Assembly: GCA_946221025.1 (NCBI GenBank)
Contig: CAMIMS010000001.1
Location: 1-64,000 of the forward strand
DNA from: an uncultured Pseudoclavibacter sp.
GTDB taxonomy: Bacteria; Actinomycetota; Actinomycetes; Actinomycetales; Microbacteriaceae
Length of the DNA: 64,000 nucleotides
Direction: 5' to 3'
The stretch's first letter is position 1. Every line of letters starts with the position of its first letter. The position numbers were made by a program, and so were the translations under genes. Shown one piece after another: positions 7,821 through 16,307 of this stretch. Under the pieces are notes generated by a model that saw nothing but the letters and a program-made list of their open reading frames with translations, made no database searches and was not told the DNA's origin.

Positions 7821-10550
7821 TTACGCGTCGCCGCCGGCCATACCGCTGGTTCCCGCGTTCGGGTTGTGCAGGTCGTAGCTCTTCACGGCCTCGGCGACCT
7901 TCGAGCGATCGATCTCGTCGCGATCCGCGAGCGCGGCGAGTGTGCGAACCACGATCGAGTGGCTGTCGATCTTGTAGTAGCGGCGCGCGGCCGGGCGAGT
8001 GTCGGCGATACCGAAATCGTCGGCGCCGAGCGTGACGTAGTCGCCGGGAACCCAGGGGCGGATCATGTCGGGCAGCATGTGCGTGTAATCGCTCACGCCC
8101 AGGTGCAGCCCGCCGGCTGAAGCCTGCAGCTTCTCGGCGAGGTATGAGGCCTTCGGGTCTTCCTCCGGCTTCGACCAGTTGTGCTCATCCACCGCGATGC
8201 CGTCACGGCGCAGCTCGCCCCACGAGGTCACCGACCAGACGGATGCGGCAACGCCGTACTCATCCTTCAGGATCTGCTGCGCTTCGAGCGCCCACGGCAC
8301 TGCCACACCGGATGCGAGCAGCTGCACCTTGGGGCCGTCGCCCTCGGCTTCCTTCAGCTGGTAGATACCGCGCAGCACGCCGTCCACGTCGAGGTTCTCG
8401 GGTTCGGCCGGCTGCGGCATCGGCTCGTTGTACATCGTGAGGTAGTACATGACGTCGGGGTTCGGGTGCTCGCCCCCGTACATCCGCTCCAAGCCCGCCT
8501 CGACGATGTGCGCGATCTCGTACACGTAGGCCGGGTCGTACGCGACGACTGCGGGGTTCGTGGCGGCGAGAATGTGCGAGTGGCCGTCCATGTGCTGCAG
8601 GCCCTCGCCCGACAGGGTGGTGCGGCCGGCGGTGCAGCCCATGAGGAACCCGCGGGCAAGCTGGTCGGCGGCGGCCCACATCGAGTCGGCGGTGCGCTGG
8701 AAGCCGAACATCGAATAGAACATGTAGATCGGCACCATCGCTTCGCCGTGCGTCGAGTACGACGTTCCGGCGGCGGTGAACGCGCCCATCGCGCCACCCT
8801 CGTTGATGCCCACGTGCTGGATCTGGCCCTGCTCGCTCTCGCGGTAGGCCAGGAGCAGCTCCCGGTCGACCGACATGTAGTGCTGGCCGTTGGGGTTGTA
8901 GATCTTCGCGGTCGGGAAGAACGCGTCAACACCGAAGGTGCGCGCCTCATCCGGGATGATCGGCACGATGCGGTTGCCGATCTCCTTCGAGCGCATGAGG
9001 TCCTTCAGCACGCGCACGAAGCCCATCGTGGATGCGACCGGCTGGTTGCCCGAACCCTTCTTGCCGCCATCGAAGGTCTTCGACGAGGGCAGGTCGAACT
9101 GGGTGAACTTCGAGCGACGCTCGGGCACGAACCCACCGAGCTCACGGCGACGCTCCTGCATGTACTGGATCGCCTCGTCGTCCTCGCCCGGGTGGTAGAA
9201 CGGCGGCTGGTAGAGGTCCTTCTCGAGCTCCGCGTCGGAAATCGGCACGTGCATGTGATCGCGGAATTCCTTGAGGTCTTCCAGCGTGAGCTTCTTCATC
9301 TGGTGGGTCGCGTTGCGGCCCTCGAAGTGCGGGCCGAGACCGTAGCCCTTGATGGTGTGGGCGAGGATGACGGTCGGCTGGCCCTTGTGCTCGAGCGCTG
9401 CCTTGTAGGCCGCGTACATCTTGCGGTAGTCGTGGCCACCGCGCTTGAGGCCCCAGATCTCGTCGTCGGTGTAGTTCTCGACCATCTTCGCGGTGCGCTC
9501 GTCGCGGCCGAAGAAGTGCTCGCGAACGAAGGCACCGGACTCTGCCTTGTAGGTCTGGAAGTCACCGTCGGGGGTGACGTTCATGAGCGTGCGAAGCGCG
9601 CCCTCGTCGTCCTGCTCGAGCAGCGCATCCCACTCGCGACCCCAGATCACCTTGATGACGTGCCAGCCGGCACCGCGGAAGAACGACTCGAGTTCCTGAA
9701 TGATCTTGCCGTTACCGCGCACCGGGCCGTCGAGTCGCTGCAGGTTGCAGTTCACGACGAAGGTGAGGTTGTCGAGCTTGTAGCTGGCGGCCATCTGGAG
9801 CTGACCACGCGACTCGGGCTCATCCATCTCGCCGTCGCCGAGGAAGGCCCACACGTGCGACTTCGACGCATCTTTGATGCCGCGGTTGGTGAGGTACTGG
9901 TTGAACTGCGCCTGCCAGATGGCGTTCATCGGGCCAAGGCCCATTGACACCGTCGGGAACTGCCAGAAGTCGTCCTGTTGGCGCGGGTGCGGGTAGCTCG
10001 GGAGGCCGTCGGGGTAGGCCGATGCCTGCTGGCGGAAGCCGTCGAGCTGCTTTTCGGTCAGCTGGCCCTGGAGAAAGGCTCGCGCGTAGTTGCCGGGGGA
10101 GGCGTGGCCCTGGAAGTAGACCTGGTCGGGGCCGTCCGGGTGGTCGTATCCCTTGAAGAAGTGGTTGAGGCCGACCTCATACAGCGTGGCCTGCGAAGCG
10201 TAGGAGGAAATGTGGCCACCGACTGAGACGCCCTCGCGCTGGGCGCGCTGCACCATGATGGCGGCGTTCCAGCGGATCCACGAGCGGTAGCGGCGCTCGA
10301 TCGCCTCATCACCGGGAAAGTCGGGCTCGTCGCCGGGGGCGATGGTGTTGATGTAGTCGGTGACCGGGTGCATCGGCACACCCAGGTGCAGCTCGCGCGA
10401 ACGCTCGAGCAGGCTCATCATGATGTCGCGACCGCGCTGGTGGCCCTTTTCGGACACGACCGCGTCGAGTGATTCCTTCCACTCGGCGGTCTCTTGGGGG
10501 TCTGCGTCGCGGTACGCCTCCGAGTACGGGTCCTGCGCGTGAACGGGCAT
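7821..10550 (-). CDS. aceE: Pyruvate dehydrogenase E1 component, homodimeric
   Basis: Thiamine-diphosphate-dependent decarboxylation of pyruvate and reductive acetylation of the E2 lipoyl arm. About 909 residues. The TPP-binding segment is GDGEMDEPE followed by KLDNLTFVVNCN; MLPDMIRPWVPGDY lies near the C-terminus. Start: the ATG at 10550 (MPVHAQDPYSEAYRD) has AAGGAG about 8 nt upstream; longer in-frame starts extend into the leader. A minus-strand TAGGCT (10649-10644) may be the -10 box, giving a leader near 90 nt. Its E2 partner is at 32065 and E3 at 34003 in this window. Confidence 0.96.
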   Translation of the reverse strand: MPVHAQDPYSEAYRDADPQETAEWKESLDAVVSEKGHQRGRDIMMSLLERSRELHLGVPMHPVTDYINTIAPGDEPDFPGDEAIERRYRSWIRWNAAIMVQRAQREGVSVGGHISSYASQATLYEVGLNHFFKGYDHPDGPDQVYFQGHASPGNYARAFLQGQLTEKQLDGFRQQASAYPDGLPSYPHPRQQDDFWQFPTVSMGLGPMNAIWQAQFNQYLTNRGIKDASKSHVWAFLGDGEMDEPESRGQLQMAASYKLDNLTFVVNCNLQRLDGPVRGNGKIIQELESFFRGAGWHVIKVIWGREWDALLEQDDEGALRTLMNVTPDGDFQTYKAESGAFVREHFFGRDERTAKMVENYTDDEIWGLKRGGHDYRKMYAAYKAALEHKGQPTVILAHTIKGYGLGPHFEGRNATHQMKKLTLEDLKEFRDHMHVPISDAELEKDLYQPPFYHPGEDDEAIQYMQERRRELGGFVPERRSKFTQFDLPSSKTFDGGKKGSGNQPVASTMGFVRVLKDLMRSKEIGNRIVPIIPDEARTFGVDAFFPTAKIYNPNGQHYMSVDRELLLAYRESEQGQIQHVGINEGGAMGAFTAAGTSYSTHGEAMVPIYMFYSMFGFQRTADSMWAAADQLARGFLMGCTAGRTTLSGEGLQHMDGHSHILAATNPAVVAYDPAYVYEIAHIVEAGLERMYGGEHPNPDVMYYLTMYNEPMPQPAEPENLDVDGVLRGIYQLKEAEGDGPKVQLLASGVAVPWALEAQQILKDEYGVAASVWSVTSWGELRRDGIAVDEHNWSKPEEDPKASYLAEKLQASAGGLHLGVSDYTHMLPDMIRPWVPGDYVTLGADDFGIADTRPAARRYYKIDSHSIVVRTLAALADRDEIDRSKVAEAVKSYDLHNPNAGTSGMAGGDA

Positions 10551-10679
10551 GGAGAGCTCCTTCGGGATGGGGTGTTTCCGGACTCGGCCGGGTCGAAGAC
10601 CCAGGCGTTGCGGTCTCTGGGGTGTCGATGACCGCTTCAGCACAGCCTATCGAGCGCGCGGGCGGGATAGCCTTCGAGA

Positions 10680-11201
10680 ATGCGGGATGAGATGGGCACC
10701 AAACCGAACGAGATCAGTGGGCGTTCTCGAAGCGCCACTCCTCTTGAGATTGGCGCGCGAGCGCCGAAGGTTCGCGGTGTGACTCAGCGCGGTGCGGAGT
10801 TCTCGTTCGAGTCGCTCGGAGTGCCGACGCTGGTCGCGTTCATGCCGGCCGGGTTCTCGCCCGTGTGCGGGGGAGAGCTTGACGATCTGTCGCTCATCGC
10901 CGAGCGGGCGGATGAGGATGGGGTTCAGGTGCTCGTGGTCACGTGCGACTCGGTCGCGGTGCTCGCAGCTTGGCTCGCGGCATCGAACACGCATCCGTCA
11001 ATCGTCGCCGTGAGCGACTTTTGGCCGCACGGTGAGATCGCCCGCGCGTTCGGGGCATTCGATGAACGCCACGGCATCGCGATGCGCACCTCATTCGCGA
11101 TCGACGCGGAAGGGGTCATTCGCGACTCGCTCGTCTCTCGCCAGGGGGAACCTCGCACCACGGCGCAGCACGCTCGACTCCTGCGCGCGCTGACTCGCTG
11201 A
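10680..11201 (+). CDS. Peroxiredoxin, AhpE/AhpC-TSA type
   Basis: A 173-residue thioredoxin-fold peroxidase that would reduce hydroperoxides. The peroxidatic cysteine is Cys63 in PAGFSPVC, fitting the P-x3-S/T-x2-C motif. There is no clear resolving cysteine, which suggests a one-cysteine AhpE-like enzyme. Start: ATG 10680 lies 6 nt after TAGCCT (10668-10673), so probably leaderless; an in-frame ATG at 10692 is an alternative. It is divergent from aceE, an arrangement common in related genomes as far as I recall. Confidence 0.88.
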   Translation: MRDEMGTKPNEISGRSRSATPLEIGARAPKVRGVTQRGAEFSFESLGVPTLVAFMPAGFSPVCGGELDDLSLIAERADEDGVQVLVVTCDSVAVLAAWLAASNTHPSIVAVSDFWPHGEIARAFGAFDERHGIAMRTSFAIDAEGVIRDSLVSRQGEPRTTAQHARLLRALTR

Positions 11202-11271
11202 GGCGTATCTGAGGCATCTGGCCGGCGCGGGTTAGGCTGATGCGCGGTCTTCGCGGATGCGGAGACGGTCA

Positions 11272-11347
11272 GGGCCTGTAGCTCAGCTGGTAGAGCAGCA
11301 CGTTTACACCGTGAAGGTCGTCGGTTCGACCCCGGCCGGGCCCACCA
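11272..11347 (+). tRNA. tRNA-Val(TAC)
   Basis: Acceptor GGGCCTG pairs with CGGGCCC, D arm GCTC/GAGC, anticodon loop TTTACAC (anticodon TAC), T arm GTCGG/CCGGC, discriminator A, and CCA is encoded (11345-11347). The top base pair of the anticodon stem is a G-A mismatch. TAGGCT at 11233-11238 may be the -10 box. An AT-rich island starts just downstream, so the tRNA could be an integration site. Confidence 0.93.
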
Positions 11348-11578
11348 CCGAGCCAGGTTGTTTACTTGGGTTGGTAATGCGAGTCAAGGGCACCACGCAG
11401 TTGTATGCTGCGAAGCACATCATTTCTTTCATGTTCGTGCAAGGTGCTAGCTGATCGGTCAGAAGTCTATTCAATTATTCCAATGCGCGGCTGTTCCTGC
11501 GTCCGTTCTGCTAACAAGGCATAGAATGACCTTCTTGCGGGTCAGAGCTACTCCGACGGATTAAGGAGATAGTGAACT

Positions 11579-12370
11579 ATGCTCGTCTATCACTACACAT
11601 CGGCAGCGGCGCTCCATAATATCATTAACTCAAGACAACTCTGGTTAACCGAGTCGTCATTTATGAATGATCCGCATGAGATAAAGTACGCCACGAAGAT
11701 GCTTCTGTCTGTTCTGCAGAATAAGTCTGCCCGTCTAGGCGAGCGAGCAAGCGAGCGTAACGATAAGCTAATCTCTCACTTCAAGACGTATGTAGATCAA
11801 ATTGACGCTGGAGAAGAAGTTGTTGAGGATTACGTTTACCTCCTAAGTTGCGCGCAAAGCGATCAGGTGCTGACTCTATGGCGTTTGTACTCAGGTTCGA
11901 AGGGTTTCTGCTTAGGACTCGATTTGAATAAGATTCTCGACTCCTTGGTGGATGAGTCAATCCTTGCCTCGACTAAAAAAATCCTTTATGGAGAACAGGC
12001 ATGGCGGGCCTTGGATACCGTCACATCACATCTGTTGGCGTCATCGGATTCAGGTGCCTCTCATTCAATCGCACTGGAGTATATTCCGTTCATCAAGGAT
12101 TCTGCTTTTGAGGATGAACGTGAATATAGGTTGGTGGTCCGCGACCAAAGCTGTCATCCCAGCGCAAAGGTCCGCGTCAGTCCTGACGGGAATCTCATTA
12201 GCTATCTTCCAATTTCATTGCCTGCCTCAGCACTTCGTAGCATCACATGTCCTCCAGGTGCTGATGCGGTGGCAACGCGGAGAGCTCTAAACCATTTGCT
12301 CGGTGATGGTGGGCGCGGAGAATGGTCGCATGTCGAGATACGGCACTCGAAGGCTGTGTTTCGATGGTAG
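11579..12370 (+). CDS. DUF2971 family protein
   Basis: A 263-residue protein that opens with the family signature YHYTSAAALHNIINSRQLWLTE followed by SSFMNDPHEIKY (split here in reading), and later has LSCAQSDQVLTLWRLYSGSKGFCLGLD. DUF2971 proteins are of unknown function and are often found in mobile or defence-related regions. The AAGGAG at about 11563 supports the ATG at 11579. Codon use is far less GC-biased than in the surrounding chromosome, which points to transfer. It converges on the membrane protein gene at 12548. Confidence 0.85.
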   Translation: MLVYHYTSAAALHNIINSRQLWLTESSFMNDPHEIKYATKMLLSVLQNKSARLGERASERNDKLISHFKTYVDQIDAGEEVVEDYVYLLSCAQSDQVLTLWRLYSGSKGFCLGLDLNKILDSLVDESILASTKKILYGEQAWRALDTVTSHLLASSDSGASHSIALEYIPFIKDSAFEDEREYRLVVRDQSCHPSAKVRVSPDGNLISYLPISLPASALRSITCPPGADAVATRRALNHLLGDGGRGEWSHVEIRHSKAVFRW

Positions 12371-12547
12371 ATGGTTACAAGTAAGGCAACGTTCGCATCT
12401 TTGTGGTCAACACAGCAAGTGTCACGGAACACGAATTTGTTGCTTGGCTCTAATGAAACGCCGATACTTACGGATAGGGTCTCATTTCGCGCGCGATGGT
12501 AAATGGCGACCGCGTGAACGTTACGATTCTCTCGTATGTAGAAGGGA

Positions 12548-13198
12548 TCATGGGGATCGTAAGAATTGTTCTGCGTGTCGGTAACGCTCTTCGAAGGTAG
12601 CCGGCGGGCCAGGCTCTATGGGGCTGATTAGCCTGCGCTCTCTTTGAGTAAGGTCGATCGATAGGGCAGGGCGATACCCCTCTGAATCCGCAGTAAAGGT
12701 GTCCTTCAGTCGTTGCGTCAGTGGCGGCCAGTATTGTGACGCTCTTCCAGGGTGTGAGAACTTTCGTTTTAGCTGATATGAGACATGTACATCCACGAAC
12801 TGCGGTAAGGGGTGTCGTTCTCTGTCGGTTTCTCTGTTTTCGATAATGTGCCACGGAAGAGTTAACGACTCGCCCGGTGCGAGAAAGTCCTGGTGGCATC
12901 TTCCGGTTCTCGAACTTCCCGGCTGCCTGGACCACTTTGACGCCTGTACTCGTGTTTCTATCTGATAGGCCGCATTTCGGCCACAATTCCTTACAAGCAG
13001 ATAAGGTGCGACTCCATGGCAAGAATTTGCTTGCTCAAACGCTGTTGAGACGATAAGAACGGAATCCGAGTCTCTCCTGCTTACCCCTGGGTGACAGCCA
13101 GCCACTATGGCGGATGCTGCGCCAACTCCGAAGAGCGCCCATGTCGCCACCGCGGTTTGTTGTGCCGCTGCTGCAGCAAAGAAGGATAATAGTTCCAT
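12548..13198 (-). CDS. Hypothetical membrane-anchored protein
   Basis: A 216-residue reading frame with one N-terminal hydrophobic segment (about residues 15-35, TAVATWALFGVGAASAIVAG) and a soluble part of beta character (YLLVRNCGRNAAYQIETRV, APGESLTLPWHII). The pattern resembles small island-encoded membrane proteins that precede or follow accessory effectors, but I recognise no family. On the minus strand TACACT (13212-13207) lies 8 nt before the ATG, consistent with a leaderless message. It is AT-rich like the DUF2971 gene. Confidence 0.6.
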   Translation of the reverse strand: MELLSFFAAAAAQQTAVATWALFGVGAASAIVAGCHPGVSRRDSDSVLIVSTAFEQANSCHGVAPYLLVRNCGRNAAYQIETRVQASKWSRQPGSSRTGRCHQDFLAPGESLTLPWHIIENRETDRERHPLPQFVDVHVSYQLKRKFSHPGRASQYWPPLTQRLKDTFTADSEGYRPALSIDLTQRERRLISPIEPGPPATFEERYRHAEQFLRSP

Positions 13199-14069
13199 GT
13201 ACTATAAGTGTAGTCCCCATTCCGGTTGACAGCAAAGTCCTAGTTTCTTGGACTAGCTCGCATCGCATGTGCGGTGTATAAGGGCGGGTCTGCTCGCGCC
13301 AATAGATGCACCTTTAAGTGGTTCTCTTGGGAATTCCAATAACAAGTTCCCGCTTCTAGCTCTATGCATGACTGAAAGTAAAAACAAACTAGCTACTCTA
13401 CTTCTTCAAGTGAAGCGTCCAGGAGTCGCACGAGTTGACATGTCTGCGGCTTCGGGGCTAGGGGTGTGGCGGCTAATCAGACGTTTATCAAGAAAGGGCG
13501 GCTTTCGCTATTGCGATGCCCTCTGTAATCACTATCCTGTATACTGACTCGGCGGTGGATATGTTTGTCTCGTGCCAGGCACTCCCTTACTTGGGTACCG
13601 AGGGACGATTTGGCGAGCGCGAGTGTCGACGTTGCGTAGCAAAGCGTTTACTAAAAAAGAGGTCCGAAGCTGAGTCGTTAGTAATAAGGCTGATGGTACT
13701 CGTGATCGTTGAGTCGCTAACTGGTAGTTTGTGCTTTAGTCAAGAGTTCTGAATCGCGATGACCCTGTATTGTGTTGAACGGTGCCTTGAACATCATTGA
13801 GGCTTCACGCGTTCCTGCGCGTGTGGTCCTCTTTAGAGGTGGTCATATTCACGCCGTGCCTCCAGGGGTTCGGACGGCGCAGGTCTCAGTCTTAATGGGA
13901 CGCGTGCTGGGCATAGATCCATACGCTTCTCGTTCTAGAGCGGCACGGGGGTCTTCGCGCTTTCCTATGCTGGCAAGGCCTGTCGCGAGGCCAGGGAGTG
14001 TCGCCGCATTCGGTTTTCTGCCGCGTGGTTCACTGGGGCCGCCCCCACAGCCGCTTCCCTAGGACGACC
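13199..14069. other. About 870 bases with no convincing gene
   Basis: Short open frames at 13269-13547, 13516-13752 and 13772-14062 have no recognisable domain, no good ribosome binding site and no coding-like codon bias. The stretch is AT-rich up to about 13800 and more GC-rich after that. It contains a TTGACA at 13226-13231 followed by a small AGTCC/GGACT hairpin. It reads like island debris plus the leader of the next gene. Confidence 0.5.
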
Positions 14070-16226
14070 ATGTCGACGTTCGTTGCCCGACGGAATCTCG
14101 TTGCCGTTTTCACCATTCTTCTGACCTTCGCGCTCCTGCCGATCGCGCCCGGTGCGGCGAACGCCGGGGTGCCGAACCGCATTGCCGGCCCCGACCGCTA
14201 CGCGACAAGCGCCGCGGTATCGCGCGCTGAGTTCCCGAGGGGCGCTGACACGGTGTTCATCGTCACCGGCTCAGACTTCGCAGATGCTCTCGCCGCGGGG
14301 CCGGCAGCCGCGACCCAGAACGCGCCCATCCTGCTCGTGCAACCGAACGGGCTCCCGGATGCGACCGCGAATGAGCTTCGTCGTCTGAAACCAGCGAAGG
14401 TCTACTTCGTCGGGGGCGAATCATCGATCAGCCCGCACGTGGTGAACCTCGTGCTCTACGTGAGTTCGCAGCGCCTGCAGTACGCGCAGCGCATCGCTGG
14501 GGCAACACGTGAGAAAACCGCCACGATGCTCGCAGAGAAGTTCCTCCCGAACGCTGGCGCAGTGCTCCTCGTGAACGGATGGCGATTCCCCGACGCCGTT
14601 ACCGCAGCATCCGCCGGTGCGCATAAGCGCATGCCGGTGCTGCTCACAGGCGGCGAGGAACTCTCGCCCGCAACGGCCGCCTACCTCAGCAAGCACCGGC
14701 CGGGTGCCGTGCACGGCATTGGCTCACCAACCGCGATCGACAACCGCGTCATGCGCGTGGCGTCCAAGCGAACCGGCAAGGGCGTGAGCCGCATCTGGGG
14801 CAGCGACCGCTACCAAACGAACGAGCGCGTGATCGCGGCCTTTTTCACCTCATCAAAGGATGCGGTCATCGCAAGCGGCCAAAACTTCCCCGACGCGCTC
14901 GTCGCGAGCACCATGAGCCGGCGTGGAGCGCCCGTTGTGCTCATCCAAGACTCGTGCGCCACATCGAGCACGCGCGCGACGATCGAGCGCTACGCGAGCA
15001 GAACGATGCACATCGTTGGCCAGCGCATCCAGTCGTGGGCGTGGCTTCGCCCGTGCCCGATTCCACCGTCGCGCGTCGCGAACTGCTCCATCGAACCGCA
15101 ACTGCGCGACCCGGCCGCGCTCACCGTCAACACCCGGTTCTCGCACGCGAGCGACGACGATCTCTTGCTTGACCGGCGCGGCGCCCAGTGGGCCCCATCC
15201 GCATCCACCATGAAGGTCGTCACCGCGGTGACCGCGTACGCGGTGCTCGGGCCCGACTTCCGCATCCCCACCTACCTGTACCCGGGCAACCGTCCCGGCA
15301 CGTACGTGATCGTCGGCGGGGGAGACCCGACGCTGCGCTCCGGCGACAGCAGCTACTACTGGGGTGCCCCGTCGATGAACTCGCTCGCCTACGAGGCGTG
15401 GCGTCGATCCCCAAGCGCCGTCGGGTTCGAATCGAACCACTTCCTCGGCCGCAGCTGGCACCCGAACTGGGCGCTCTACGAAATCGGTGCCGGATCGGCC
15501 GCACCCCTTGAGGCCCTCATGGTCGACGGTGGGCGCATCTACCCGAACTCGACGTACTCGCCGCGCACATCCACCCCGTCGCGCGACGCTGCGAACCGGT
15601 TCGCGCAGCTGACCGGCCGCCCCCTCGACACATCGCTTCGCGCCGACTACTCGAAGGGCCCGGTGGCGGTCGTCCACTCGCAGCCGGTGCGAACGCTCGT
15701 GTCGCAGATGCTGCTTGAGAGCGACAACATGATCGCGGAGGCGCTCGCCCGTCACGTTGCGATCAAGCAGAACATCGGGTCGAGCTACGACGTGGTTCCG
15801 CGCAGCCAATCGGTGGCCCTGGATGCGCTCGGTATCGACACGATGCTCGGGTTCACCGGCTCCGACGGGTCGGGCCTGTCGAGCCAGAGCCTCGTCACGC
15901 CTGTGTTCATGGATGAGGTGCTGCGGCTCATCGAAGACGTGCCGCGATTCCGGGAACTTCAGGGCCTACTTCCCGCAAACGGTATTCGCGGCACCCTGCA
16001 GCCGAGGCTCGGAGATATCCCGCGTGGTGCGGTCGTTGCGAAGACCGGCACCGTGGATACCGGATTCGGACTCGCCGGATTCATGACCGCGGCCGACGGT
16101 AGGCGCATCCGATTCAGTGTTTACGTGTGGCATTCCGGAAACGGAGCCGTGACGATTGGAAACCGAAATGCGCTCGACCGGATCGTCTCCGGCGCGTACC
16201 GCTGCGGTTCGCGATTGGCCGGTTAA
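14070..16226 (+). CDS. Secreted CWB2-repeat / S13 D-alanyl-D-alanine carboxypeptidase fusion, copy 1
   Basis: About 718 residues: signal peptide to about residue 30 (cleavage after ANA), three CWB2-type cell-wall-binding repeats (about 35-350; each begins like RIAGPDRYATSAAVS and has a NGWRFPDAV-type core), then a penicillin-binding S13 (PBP4-like) domain. Catalytic motifs are complete: SxxK Ser379-Lys382 (STMK), SDN 551-553, KTG 658-660. It would trim stem peptides while held on the wall by the repeats. Start: ATG 14070 with AGGACG upstream and a good signal peptide; an upstream in-frame start at 13998 would spoil the signal peptide. A paralogue follows 81 bases downstream. Confidence 0.88.
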   Translation: MSTFVARRNLVAVFTILLTFALLPIAPGAANAGVPNRIAGPDRYATSAAVSRAEFPRGADTVFIVTGSDFADALAAGPAAATQNAPILLVQPNGLPDATANELRRLKPAKVYFVGGESSISPHVVNLVLYVSSQRLQYAQRIAGATREKTATMLAEKFLPNAGAVLLVNGWRFPDAVTAASAGAHKRMPVLLTGGEELSPATAAYLSKHRPGAVHGIGSPTAIDNRVMRVASKRTGKGVSRIWGSDRYQTNERVIAAFFTSSKDAVIASGQNFPDALVASTMSRRGAPVVLIQDSCATSSTRATIERYASRTMHIVGQRIQSWAWLRPCPIPPSRVANCSIEPQLRDPAALTVNTRFSHASDDDLLLDRRGAQWAPSASTMKVVTAVTAYAVLGPDFRIPTYLYPGNRPGTYVIVGGGDPTLRSGDSSYYWGAPSMNSLAYEAWRRSPSAVGFESNHFLGRSWHPNWALYEIGAGSAAPLEALMVDGGRIYPNSTYSPRTSTPSRDAANRFAQLTGRPLDTSLRADYSKGPVAVVHSQPVRTLVSQMLLESDNMIAEALARHVAIKQNIGSSYDVVPRSQSVALDALGIDTMLGFTGSDGSGLSSQSLVTPVFMDEVLRLIEDVPRFRELQGLLPANGIRGTLQPRLGDIPRGAVVAKTGTVDTGFGLAGFMTAADGRRIRFSVYVWHSGNGAVTIGNRNALDRIVSGAYRCGSRLAG

Positions 16227-16307
16227 CGGGCACGGGTTGGCGTTGCGCGCCGGCATCGTGAAAAGGTTGAAAACGGCCAGTGCGGAACCACCGATGAGGA
16301 CCAAGCA

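Larger units (their letters stand above)
11348..14069. mobile_element. AT-rich accessory island next to tRNA-Val
   Basis: Base composition drops clearly compared with the flanking genes, codon use shifts toward A/T-ending codons, and the gene content is accessory (DUF2971 protein, orphan membrane protein). The island begins at a tRNA 3' end and stops where the GC-rich secreted protein gene starts. No integrase and no duplicated tRNA end is visible, so this is a decayed or simply inserted segment. The boundaries are approximate. Confidence 0.55.

Noticed and set aside
14026..14050. Possible attachment-site copy of the tRNA-Val 3' end at the far side of the island
   Set aside because: Only short scattered matches to the tRNA end; not a credible duplicated core.
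13269..14062. Three short open frames (13269-13547, 13516-13752, 13772-14062) as possible island genes
   Set aside because: No recognisable domain, weak or absent ribosome binding sites, no coding-type codon bias, and mutual overlap.
16021..16045. Copy 1 carboxypeptidase as a pseudoenzyme
   Set aside because: Its SxxK, SDN and KTG motifs are all intact; only copy 2 is altered.
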